From: an uncultured Stenotrophomonas sp.
GTDB lineage: Bacteria > Pseudomonadota > Gammaproteobacteria > Xanthomonadales > Xanthomonadaceae
Direction of reading: 5' to 3'
NCBI RefSeq assembly: GCF_913778665.1
Contig: NZ_CAJYVQ010000011.1
Span: 434,001 to 498,000 of the forward strand
DNA: 64,000 nt
Below the pieces are notes generated by a model that worked only from the letters and a program-made list of their open reading frames with translations, did not search any database and had not been told where the DNA came from. This document shows, in pieces, positions 29,001 to 35,781 of the stretch; within the stretch, counting starts at the first letter, position 1, and every line of letters starts with the position of its first letter. Position numbers and translations under genes: made by a program.

Positions 29001-30680
29001 AAGGAAGAAGGCACGGCACTCGCCTATCGCCTGGCCTTCTTCGACCTGGAAGGCACGCACGAAACCGAGTACGCGCAGTACACCTCGCCCGAGTACAACG
29101 GTGCGTTGAAGGTGAACTATGCCGAGGTGCAGGCGGCACTGAAGCAACAGGGGCCGGTCGCACAGGAGACCAACAAGAGCGAGGATGGGCGCTACGAGGG
29201 GTTCAGCGCGGGTGATGGCCAGAACCATGACAAGCGGCCGAACGAATCGTTCGGGCATCGGTCGATTGAGGCGGTGCTTAGGCATGCCGAATTCACTCCA
29301 AACCAGCGCCAAGCGATCTATTTTGGCAACTGGCTCCGGGACTACTCCCAACTGCTCGATCCCAAGATCGTACGCCCCGCAGGCCTACCGAAGAACCTCG
29401 GCAAATACCTCTCTCGAGCCGCCCTGACCCAAATTGTCGATGTCCTGGCTGGCAGTGAGTTCCACAATATACGGTTCGGGAACCAAGCTGATTTTGGGGT
29501 AACGCCCGCACGCCTCGGGGTATACAAGCCAAGCGAGCATATCGACAACCCAAAGAACATCAAACCCGAGCCAGCAGACCCGAAAACCATCGACAAGGAC
29601 TTCGAGCCTTGGGTCACGCCCGGGAGTGCTCTTCTTCAGATAGACCCGAAAACCTCGATGAAGCGCTACATCATGCGCTCCAGAGACTTCATGTCTTCCG
29701 AACTGAACAAAGCAATCTCAATGGGCAAGACACCAGATGGCATGCGCCATTTTGGCTCTGCCCTGCATGTCCTTGAGGACTACTTCGCACACTCCAATTT
29801 CTGCGAACTCAGCTTAAGAAAGCTCGGACACAGCACCGTGCTGCCTTGGACATCGACTGCCAATTGCACTCATCGATACCCTGTGGTGACTGGGATGTTT
29901 GGCTCGACCGACGTCATCGCAAGCCTGGCCGAACCCATTGCTCACAAGCTCTTCGGCGTAGAAAGCTGGGAGTTCAAGGCGAGCAAGCCTGGCGACCGTT
30001 CCGACGGCGAGAAGATCATGCTGGTCCTTCTTTCCGAGCACAGCGATCAGCGTTACTACAAAGCGTTCCAGGATTTCCTCAAACTTCGAGACCGCATTGC
30101 ACGAATCCCTGGACATGAATATCTGGAACGGGCTGGCTGGATCGCCAGCGCGCCAATGCGCGCGGTACTCAACTGCTACAACTTCGTCTATCAACAACTC
30201 CTGCTGCTGGTAGGCAACAGTGTGGACGACGCGCAGACGATGTTCGATTCCGATCCGAATAAGAGTGGATCAACCGACCCCAGCCATTCCCAGCTGGCAA
30301 AGGACCACGACGTTCATCCGCTGCATACATTGGCTGCTCAGCTGGCGCAACAGGCCGTCCTCCAGGTTGGGCAAGCAATGGCAGGGCGATGGCGCGGCGA
30401 TGCATCACGTGATCCGGTCAAGATCGCGCAGTCCTATCTGGTCCACCCCAATGATACGAACTGGCAGGATGCGACTGTTGCCGCTTGGGCCAAAGGACAC
30501 GCTGCGGCGATACGGCGCGCCTCGTCCGCCACCGAACTTGAGCACCTGCACGAGGAACATGGAAAGCACGCACTGGAGAACATCCGTCGCGTGGGACGCT
30601 ACGGTTCCGATAGTTGGGACTACATCACTCGCTTCTATGAAGATCTGTTTGGCGAGAAGAATCAGGTTAAGACCAAATGA
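26094..30680 (+). CDS. VgrG fused to HEXXH protease-like and HET-C-like toxin domains
   Basis: The 1528-residue protein has a VgrG part at about 1-580 (ITTQYRETDWAFVTRLLAEA, HQVRIQFGWQRG, WVSVAEWVAGPNWG, PRVGSEVLVEFLHGDID) and a DUF2345 region to about 815. A segment with HEFGH (residues 939-943) and a downstream EEGTALAYRL follows, resembling a zinc metalloprotease site. From about residue 1040 comes a HET-C-like domain: FGHRSIEAVLRHAEF, GNWLRDYSQ (about 1077) and HFGSALHVLEDYFAHSNF (about 1219), a His/Asp pattern shared with HET-C and zinc-dependent phospholipase C folds. It is a specialised VgrG that carries its own toxin. The lipoproteins encoded downstream imply a periplasmic target. Codon use becomes more AT-rich from about 29240, inside the ORF. 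Its stop overlaps the next start (ATGA). Confidence 0.85.
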   Translation: MDIPSSALLASLASLSHRDRLIQLKGPDAGLVVERFEGTESVCGDNRLQIDCLATDAFLELEPWLEQPLTLQLRQANGALRQWHGLCTEAAQLGSDGGLARYRLILEPWTALLRLRRNAVIFQDLDTRAICEQIFADYPQAVFRFDVQAALPARAITTQYRETDWAFVTRLLAEAGLAWRIEQAQGDEAAHTLVVFEPGAELPDAGRVRFHRADVAEASDGITAFAERQQLVPNASTVASWHSEQVTAVAAQSSADAGSLPALEVYVQPRAGRFAQAGWADAEAQARLDALRVGQVLYSGSGSERQLGAGSTFTLAQHPQHEGQAFQLLAVQHVALNNLDQGIAELLGSPALERGAYRNSFLATGAGVPLRALPQDRPTLHGPQTARVVGIADAAVTPNREHQVRIQFGWQRGSKPNPGGLTETGSAQPGHAPGDHTSGSWVSVAEWVAGPNWGTAFLPRVGSEVLVEFLHGDIDQPRITGQLYNGEVAPPFGGGIDENARHPGVLSGLHTKAHDGSGTQQWVMDDTPGQLRTRLHSSLADSRLELGYLIAHQDTARGALRGEGFELATQGWGNVHAGEGLLLSASLQERAASTVMDNASVVAQLKGAERSLKQMQQTLAQQQVPGLAEFERTKQLREQIDPQAQGRYTGEVNGQSAMKPGSDGRSPGEQPVERLGTPLLLAEAPHHVAWTTPASAVAYAGQNLQMTVQQDLHISAGETIATVSGEHVSLFAQSGPLRVIAAQGPVSLQAHDGELELLSDQALTITATDDRIDVLAQSKVVLQAGSSAITLEGGNITFSCPGEFKVKAGEHPFMGGSSTPASLPPLPAFTIKPDPGRTFESTFAYDQLRSIAAQSTPVEFVMMMAPTFGFDVPARTYMKLQDALKDGSLQAPEHKVMAGAPYPADYDNNKRIIRVNSMAADRAATTIEASRELLAVLLHEFGHHVDNVLRSDLAEKDANGKPTLAADSGKEEGTALAYRLAFFDLEGTHETEYAQYTSPEYNGALKVNYAEVQAALKQQGPVAQETNKSEDGRYEGFSAGDGQNHDKRPNESFGHRSIEAVLRHAEFTPNQRQAIYFGNWLRDYSQLLDPKIVRPAGLPKNLGKYLSRAALTQIVDVLAGSEFHNIRFGNQADFGVTPARLGVYKPSEHIDNPKNIKPEPADPKTIDKDFEPWVTPGSALLQIDPKTSMKRYIMRSRDFMSSELNKAISMGKTPDGMRHFGSALHVLEDYFAHSNFCELSLRKLGHSTVLPWTSTANCTHRYPVVTGMFGSTDVIASLAEPIAHKLFGVESWEFKASKPGDRSDGEKIMLVLLSEHSDQRYYKAFQDFLKLRDRIARIPGHEYLERAGWIASAPMRAVLNCYNFVYQQLLLLVGNSVDDAQTMFDSDPNKSGSTDPSHSQLAKDHDVHPLHTLAAQLAQQAVLQVGQAMAGRWRGDASRDPVKIAQSYLVHPNDTNWQDATVAAWAKGHAAAIRRASSATELEHLHEEHGKHALENIRRVGRYGSDSWDYITRFYEDLFGEKNQVKTK

Positions 30681-31273
30681 TCAAGGCACTCCTTCTTTCC
30701 ACCATCCTTCTTGTCCTTCCCGGCTGCCAGGCCGAATCATTAGATTCCAATAAACCACGGCAGCCGAGTGTCGAATTCGACAACGGAGATTTCTCAATCA
30801 ACGGTGGTCACGCGAGAATTGGGGCAACCACCAAAGAATGGATTTCCCTTCTGGGCGACAACTATAGATATGCCAATCCGGGCTCACCAGGCATGATGGT
30901 GTGGGACGAACTGGGTATCTTTGTCTATACCGATCTCCCGATGAAGGACCGTGTCGATACTGTGGCCTTTGCCTTCAACACAGACCTAGATGAAGGCCCT
31001 GGATCATCAGACGCGCCAGCAACCATCAGACCCAGAAAGCCATTCCCAGGGCAGGTCGTCGTCAGTAGCACACGAATCAACGGCGACATGAAGATCAGTG
31101 ATATCCCAGCCGCCAGCAACATGATGCTTGAGGTGCACTGCAGCAAAGGCATCGCGATATGCACTACGAATCGCGTTGATGGCACTTCCCGTGACTACTC
31201 GATCTCCTTCACGGTTGACGAAAAGCAATATGAAAGCCTTCCCTACACTATAGAAATAGGCCGCGCACTTTAG
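30677..31273 (+). CDS. Putative immunity lipoprotein 1 (subfamily A), cognate candidate
   Basis: The 198-residue product has a lipoprotein signal (LLVLPGC, Cys16) and a domain with ARIGATTKEWISLLG, MMVWDELGIFVYTD, IPAASNMMLEVHCSKGIAIC and YTIEIG. It may correspond to DUF7738; that is from memory. It overlaps the effector stop by 4 bases (ATGA), so it is the natural candidate for the cognate periplasmic immunity protein. It is very similar to the products at 32345 and 33013. Two conserved Cys (in EVHCSKGIAIC) may form a disulphide. More AT-rich than the tss genes. Confidence 0.75.
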   Translation: MIKALLLSTILLVLPGCQAESLDSNKPRQPSVEFDNGDFSINGGHARIGATTKEWISLLGDNYRYANPGSPGMMVWDELGIFVYTDLPMKDRVDTVAFAFNTDLDEGPGSSDAPATIRPRKPFPGQVVVSSTRINGDMKISDIPAASNMMLEVHCSKGIAICTTNRVDGTSRDYSISFTVDEKQYESLPYTIEIGRAL

Positions 31274-31289
31274 CGCTCTCCGACCAATT

Positions 31290-31617
31290 ACTCATGGCGC
31301 GCATGACTAACTGGAACAAAGATCAATCCGCACACCCCAACGGTGCATGGACACCGAACTCGCATCACTCCTAGTCGAGTATGGGTTGCGAGGTCGAACC
31401 CCAGTATAGACTGGATGCGTAGCGCGTCCAGCAAGCTACCCGCTAGGCCGGCAAACGATGGCGGAACATTTGCGGCGCGACTACGCGCTTGCTGCCACTT
31501 CTCTGAACCGCCTCACTACTGCTATCAGAATTGCTTCGCGCGCTCCTCAGATTGAGCACCTGCATGAAGAACGTGGAAAGCACGCACTGGAAGACATGCG
31601 ACATATAGAAAGTCAAG
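31290..31617 (+). pseudogene. Decayed copy of the effector 3' end
   Basis: This 344-bp gap between two immunity genes contains a recognisable fragment of the effector C-terminus. At 31521-31604 it codes for AIRIASRAPQIEHLHEERGK plus HALEDMRH, against AIRRASSATELEHLHEEHGK and HALENIRR in the live effector (encoded near 30510-30593). The DNA is also close, for example ggaaagcacgcactgga in both. Upstream, around 31307, TNW-N appears in the same order as in the effector. The rest of the effector 3' end has been lost or shifted in frame. Confidence 0.7.
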
Positions 31618-32226
31618 ATGAACGCAAGACTCCTTCCCACGATGACGCTCTCATTGCTCTTCGCTGCATGCGGCCCCGCACCTCAGGATGAGGGCAAAGA
31701 GCAGAAGCCAGCGGCCGTTTTCGAGAACGGCTCGATCCTCATCGGCTCGCAGCGCGTTGAACTTGGCGCGCCCGCCGATGCGTGGATTGCCGCCCTTGGT
31801 AGCAACTATCGCTTTGCCGATCCTGAATTACCGATCATGATGATCTGGGATGAACTGGGGATCGCTGCCTATACGAGCCCAACCAAAGAACATCGCATCA
31901 ACTCAGTCTCATTCGTCCTCCGTGTCCCTCCCAAATCATCTGGCGGCTATGAACATCCAGGAGAAGGGATTCAGCCACGCAGAACTTTTTCGGGTGCAGT
32001 TTCGTTCTTGGGAACGCCTGTGAACAAGACGACACAGGTAGATGACATACCTCGACTGAGCAAGGGTGTACTCGAAGTGCATTGCAGCCACGGAATTGCT
32101 CTCTGTAGCGCCAACAGGGCCGATCAGGCCAAGCTGGATTACTCTTTCCACTTCACCGTGGACGATCAACGCTACAGCAGCTACATATACAAACTGAACA
32201 TCGAGAAAGACAGCGCTCCAGATTAA
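31618..32226 (+). CDS. Putative immunity lipoprotein 2 (subfamily B)
   Basis: The 202-residue product has a lipoprotein signal (SLLFAAC, Cys18). Its domain shows LIGSQRVELGAPADAWIAAL, MMIWDELGIAAYT, and LEVHCSHGIALCSANRADQ, aligning with subfamily A but clearly divergent. The start-of-mature region (APQDEGKEQKPAAVFENGS) is shared with the truncated gene at 34673. The effector remnant just upstream suggests it is an orphan immunity gene that once sat behind a different effector tip. Confidence 0.7.
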   Translation: MNARLLPTMTLSLLFAACGPAPQDEGKEQKPAAVFENGSILIGSQRVELGAPADAWIAALGSNYRFADPELPIMMIWDELGIAAYTSPTKEHRINSVSFVLRVPPKSSGGYEHPGEGIQPRRTFSGAVSFLGTPVNKTTQVDDIPRLSKGVLEVHCSHGIALCSANRADQAKLDYSFHFTVDDQRYSSYIYKLNIEKDSAPD

Positions 32227-32307
32227 GCAAACAGGTAATCACCCTCACAAACGGTGACCACTCGACTTCATCGCTGCTATCGGCTGAGCTACGGCACCCG
32301 CCTCCAC

Positions 32308-32344
32308 GGAGACTTCTTTGATGAATGAATCCGGCCAACAAGGA
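32308..32344 (+). other. Effector 3'-tail scar before immunity gene 3
   Basis: The 37 bases before the start codon align with the last 38 bases before the start of immunity gene 1, with one base deleted. The reading GDFFDE then stops, against EDLFGEK in the effector. The stop no longer overlaps the ATG because of the deletion. Confidence 0.5.
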
Positions 32345-32941
32345 ATGCTCAAGGCAATCGCTCTCTCCGCCCTTCTTCTTGCTATTGCTGGCTGCCATGC
32401 CGCCTCACCCGACTCAGGCAATCCGCGGCAGCCGAGTGTCGAATTCGACAACGGAGATTTCTTGATCAATGGTGGTCACGCACGAATTGGGGCAACAACC
32501 AAGGAATGGATCTCCCTTCTGGGCGACAACTATAGATATGCCAACCCGCGCTCACCACGCATGATGGTGTGGGACGAACTAGGCATTTTTATCTATACCG
32601 ATTTCCCCAAGAAGGACAGTGTCCGTACTGTAGCCTTTGCATTCAACACAGATCTAGATGAAGGACCCGGGACACCAGATGCGACAGCGGCAACCAGACC
32701 CAAAAGGCCATTCCCAGGGCAGGTCGTCGTCAGTAGCACACGAATCAACGGCGACATGAAGATCAGTGACATTCCAGCCGCCAGCAACATGATGCTTGAG
32801 GTGCACTGCAGCAAGGGCATCGCGACATGCACTACGAATCGCGTTGATGGCACTGATCGCGGCTACTCGATCTACTTCACGGTTGATGAGAAGCGGTATG
32901 AAAGCCTGCCGTACACCATTGAAATCGGCCGCGCACTTTGA
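32345..32941 (+). CDS. Putative immunity lipoprotein 3 (subfamily A)
   Basis: The 198-residue product starts at ATG 32345, matched to its paralogue at 30677; an in-frame ATG at 32318 would add 9 residues that belong to the effector scar. Signal peptide LLLAIAGC (Cys17). The mature part is nearly identical to immunity protein 1 over ARIGATTKEWISLLGDNYRY and DIPAASNMMLEVHCSKGIA. Differences cluster in the middle (around FPKKDSVRTVAF and TPDATAATRPKRP). It is either a recent duplicate or immunity to a near-identical toxin variant. Confidence 0.7.
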   Translation: MLKAIALSALLLAIAGCHAASPDSGNPRQPSVEFDNGDFLINGGHARIGATTKEWISLLGDNYRYANPRSPRMMVWDELGIFIYTDFPKKDSVRTVAFAFNTDLDEGPGTPDATAATRPKRPFPGQVVVSSTRINGDMKISDIPAASNMMLEVHCSKGIATCTTNRVDGTDRGYSIYFTVDEKRYESLPYTIEIGRAL

Positions 32942-32974
32942 TCGCCTCCTGCCAATCACCCAGGCCACTTCCAA

Positions 32975-33012
32975 GAGCAGCCTTCTGGCGAGAACAATCA
33001 GGCCAGCACTCG
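32975..33012 (+). other. Effector 3'-tail scar before immunity gene 4
   Basis: The last 13 codons before the stop read EQPSGENNQASTR, aligned without gaps to EDLFGEKNQVKTK at the effector C-terminus. The stop TGA (33014-33016) overlaps ATG 33013 exactly as at the live effector-immunity junction. Both the DNA (tggcgagaa, aatcagg) and the ATGA arrangement are kept. Confidence 0.7.
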
Positions 33013-33615
33013 ATGATCAAAGGATTCGTTCTTTCAGCCGTTCTCACTCTCCTGATTTCGGGCTGCCATGCAGCGCCACCTGACGCAGCGCAAGTCCGGC
33101 AACCAAGAGTCACGTTTGAAAAGGGCGTCTTCTCCATCAACGGTAAGCACGCGAGAATCGGCGCGACTACCGCAGAGTGGATCTCCGCGCTGGGAACGAA
33201 CTACCGATATGCCGATCCGAAGTCCGCCGACATGATCATCTGGGACGAGCTTGGAATATTCATCTATACCGATCTGCCAGGGAAGGATCAAGTCAGCAGC
33301 GTTGCCTTTGCTTTCCACAAAAATCCCGATAACCATCTTGACTTGCCTGCTACGGCGCAGGACATCAGGCCCAGACGAACGTTCACCGGCGAGGTTGTCA
33401 TCGGTGGCGCACGATTCAACGGTGACATGGAGATGGGTGACATCCCGGCCGCCAGCAACATGACCTTTGAGGTTCATTGCAGCAAGGGCATCGCGATATG
33501 CACCACGAATCGGGTTGATGGCACATCCCGTGGCTACTCGATCTACTTCACGGTCGATGAGAAGCGGTATCAAAGCCTGCCGTACACCATTGAAATCAGC
33601 CGTGCACTTGAATGA
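33013..33615 (+). CDS. Putative immunity lipoprotein 4 (subfamily A)
   Basis: The 200-residue product starts at ATG 33013; the frame is open upstream to 32938 but that part lies in the effector scar. Lipobox LLISGC (Cys15). It has the subfamily A landmarks ARIGATTAEWISALG, MIIWDELGIFIYTD, DIPAASNMTFEVHCSKGIA and KRYQSLPYTIEISRAL. It is more divergent from proteins 1 and 3 than they are from each other, in particular around residues 85-110. Confidence 0.7.
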   Translation: MIKGFVLSAVLTLLISGCHAAPPDAAQVRQPRVTFEKGVFSINGKHARIGATTAEWISALGTNYRYADPKSADMIIWDELGIFIYTDLPGKDQVSSVAFAFHKNPDNHLDLPATAQDIRPRRTFTGEVVIGGARFNGDMEMGDIPAASNMTFEVHCSKGIAICTTNRVDGTSRGYSIYFTVDEKRYQSLPYTIEISRALE

Positions 33616-33655
33616 CCGTCCCGGACATTCGGCACATCGACCGCTGCCGAACGTG

Positions 33656-33976
33656 ATGCCAGTTCAGACGCTGCCATGGCGAGGCCCCTTGAAGAACATG
33701 CGGACAACGCCGATTTCGGCCGGAACGCCGGTGCGTTCGCTGCTTGCCGCTGCAGATGACCGCTGGAATCTCAGCTGCACCAAAGGCGTTTCAGCCTGCA
33801 TTGCGCTGCGCACGGACCAGCCCTCCGAGCAACTGTCAAAGAGCTTCGCCGTCGACGGCAGCTTCGAAGACAGCCCTCTCTACACTTTGGAACTGCACAG
33901 AAATTCCTGGCAGCTGCTTTCCGGGCGCCGGGAAGACCTGTTCTTCGAGAAGAATAGGATCAAGAGCACGGAATGA
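33656..33976 (+). pseudogene. Chimeric remnant: immunity 3' fragment joined to effector tail
   Basis: One frame ending at 33976 encodes, in order, a C-terminal piece of an immunity protein of this superfamily (GTPVRSL, LSCTKGVSACIALRTDQ, then FAVDGSFEDSPLYTLELHR; compare GTPVNKT, VHCSHGIALCSANRADQ and FTVDDQRYSSYIYKLNIEK in protein 2) and, from 33902, a piece of an effector C-terminus (SWQLLSGRREDLFFEKNRIK against SWDYITRFYEDLFGEKNQVK). The stop overlaps ATG 33973 as at the live junction. It has no signal peptide and no convincing start, so it is a recombination remnant. Confidence 0.75.
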
Positions 33977-34596
33977 TCACAAGAAATCTCCTACTTTTTG
34001 CCCTTGCCCTTGGACTGGGAGCCTGTGACTCCGGACATCCCATAAACACAGGCGCGGACGCCACCCAGGCCGCAGCTCCCCTGGCTTTCCAGGATGACTA
34101 CGTCAAGTACAACGGCCAGCGGCTGGATTTCACTCAGAATCTGTCCAGTTGGATCAAAGTACTTGGCTCTAATCATCGGACCGCGTTCCCCAATGACCCT
34201 AGCATTGTGGTCTGGGACGACCTGGGCATCCGTGTCTACACCGATTTCCCCAAGAGCCAACGTGTGGTAACAGCATCAGTTGCCCTACGCGGAGAGCCAG
34301 AGGATTCGCCGTCCTATATCCCGCCCGGCGAAGGCGTTCGACCACGCCGGGACTATGCCTACTCAGTACTTGTCAATGGTGTCCTCGTAAGCAAGAACAC
34401 TCGCGTAGGCGACGTCGCACATCTGAGTGGAGGTCGGCTTCGCATTGACTGCAGCCGCGGCATCAGCATCTGTGGCGCGAGCAGGAACGATGACAATTTC
34501 ATTCAGATAAAGACTTATTTCGGAGTGGATGACCGACGGTACGACAGCACGCCCTACGTCATTGAGTTCGGCCCAGGCCACAACCCGCCTGAATGA
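33973..34596 (+). CDS. Putative immunity lipoprotein 5 (subfamily C)
   Basis: The 207-residue product has a lipobox LGLGAC (Cys16) and the superfamily pattern in a third version: YNGQRLDFTQNLSSWIKVLG, IVVWDDLGIRVYTDFP, PPGEGVRPRRDY, LRIDCSRGISICGASR and FGVDDRRYDSTPYVIEFGPG. It overlaps the preceding effector-tail remnant by ATGA. The closest relative in the window is the protein at 35142. An outer- or inner-membrane lipoprotein facing the periplasm is predicted. Confidence 0.7.
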   Translation: MITRNLLLFALALGLGACDSGHPINTGADATQAAAPLAFQDDYVKYNGQRLDFTQNLSSWIKVLGSNHRTAFPNDPSIVVWDDLGIRVYTDFPKSQRVVTASVALRGEPEDSPSYIPPGEGVRPRRDYAYSVLVNGVLVSKNTRVGDVAHLSGGRLRIDCSRGISICGASRNDDNFIQIKTYFGVDDRRYDSTPYVIEFGPGHNPPE

Positions 34597-34672
34597 GATC
34601 TACCAGGCGTCGCGACGATAGCTCCCTGCCCCCTTCAATAGCTTGACTTGATCGGAACCGACCAGAGTCGTC

Positions 34673-34999
34673 ATGAACTCACGATTTCCCCTGACGATAG
34701 TCTTCTCATTGGCCTTCGCCGCATGCAGCGCCGCGCCTCAGGACGCGCGCAAGGCGCAGAAGCCAGTGGCCGCTTTCGAGAACGGCTCGGTCCTCATCGG
34801 CTCACAGCGCCTTGAACTTGGCGCGCCCGTCGATGCGTGGATTGCCGCGCTGGGAAGCAGCTACCGTTTCGCCAATCCTGAAATCCAAAGCATGATCATC
34901 TGGGATGATCTTGGAGTCGCCGTCTATACGGATTCCACGAAGGATCGCCATGTGAAATCAGTATCCTTCATACTTCGCCCGCCCCTGGAATCATCTTGA
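34673..34999 (+). pseudogene. Truncated immunity lipoprotein (subfamily B)
   Basis: The 108-residue frame has an intact lipoprotein signal (SLAFAAC) and the N-terminal half of subfamily B (VLIGSQRLELGAPVDAWIAA, MIIWDDLGVAVYTD), closely matching protein 2 at 31618. It stops after RPPLESS, where protein 2 continues for about 94 more residues including its Cys pair. The following 140 bp contain no continuation in another frame that I can see, only the next effector scar, so the 3' half was probably deleted. Confidence 0.65.
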
Positions 35000-35102
35000 G
35001 AGTCTGAGCCTGCAGGTGTAGGCGCGCAGCCGCGACGCGAAAGTCGGCCTGCACCATAATTGAACGCAGGGGTGTTCGAGCGGTTGCAGCGCGCGGATAC
35101 AC

Positions 35103-35141
35103 GAAGACCTACTTGGCGGGAGAAGCCGCTCAGGAGCGGGA
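35103..35141 (+). other. Effector 3'-tail scar before the last immunity gene
   Basis: gaagacctacttggcggg reads EDLLG in one frame, then after a one-base shift GEAAQERE and a stop overlapping ATG 35142. It aligns to EDLFGEKNQVKTK at the effector end with a single-base insertion. Confidence 0.5.
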
Positions 35142-35765
35142 ATGATCAGGAAGTTTTTGCTTGCCCCGCTGCTCGTCCTCGGCATCGGCGCGTGCAGCGA
35201 TGCACAGACGGCAGGTCCTGCGCGCGACGAGACCAATGCTGCGACGCATCTGGCGTTCAACGAAGACTACATCGAGTACAAGGGACAACGCCTGACCTTC
35301 AAGCAGGATCTTGCCGCCTGGGAAAAGGTGCTGGGGCCCATGCACCGCAATGCGCTTTCGGACGCCCCGGACATCGTTGTCTGGGACGATCTGGGCATTC
35401 GTGTCTATACGAACTACCCCAAGGATCTGACGGTCCGTACCGTCGCCGTTACCCTGAAGGGTCTGCCGGAAGACGCGCTGGCCTACATCGCACCAGGTGA
35501 GGGCGTTCGTCCCCGCGCAGACTACGAGGGCCCCGTCTCACTCAGTGCGGTGACCGTGGACAGGAATACACGGGTCGGGGACATCGCGCGGCTGAGCAAC
35601 GATCGGCTGCGCATCGACTGCAGTCGCGGCATCAATCTCTGCACGGCAAGCCGCAAGGATGACCGGTTCATGGATGTCAGCACCTACTTTGGAGTCGATG
35701 ATCGCCGCTATGAAAGCACCGCCTATGAAATCGAATTTGGTCCCGGACGTGACGGCTCCCGCTGA
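35142..35765 (+). CDS. Putative immunity lipoprotein 7 (subfamily C)
   Basis: The 207-residue product has lipobox LGIGAC (Cys18) and subfamily C landmarks: YKGQRLTFKQDLAAWEKVLG, IVVWDDLGIRVYTNYP, APGEGVRPRADY, LRIDCSRGINLCTASR and FGVDDRRYESTAYEIEFGPG. It is the last recognisable member of the array and is more GC-rich than the first members, nearer the chromosomal average. It may have been resident longest. Confidence 0.7.
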   Translation: MIRKFLLAPLLVLGIGACSDAQTAGPARDETNAATHLAFNEDYIEYKGQRLTFKQDLAAWEKVLGPMHRNALSDAPDIVVWDDLGIRVYTNYPKDLTVRTVAVTLKGLPEDALAYIAPGEGVRPRADYEGPVSLSAVTVDRNTRVGDIARLSNDRLRIDCSRGINLCTASRKDDRFMDVSTYFGVDDRRYESTAYEIEFGPGRDGSR

Positions 35766-35781
35766 GTTTCCAGTCAAGCCG

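Noticed and set aside
31007..31228. Minus-strand frames opposite the immunity genes with similar translations in several copies
   Set aside because: They are repeated only because the sense genes are paralogues; no start signals or signal peptides.
35060..35500. A 146-codon plus-strand frame overlapping the last immunity gene
   Set aside because: It runs out of frame with the clear lipoprotein gene at 35142 and its translation is Arg/Gly-rich without features.
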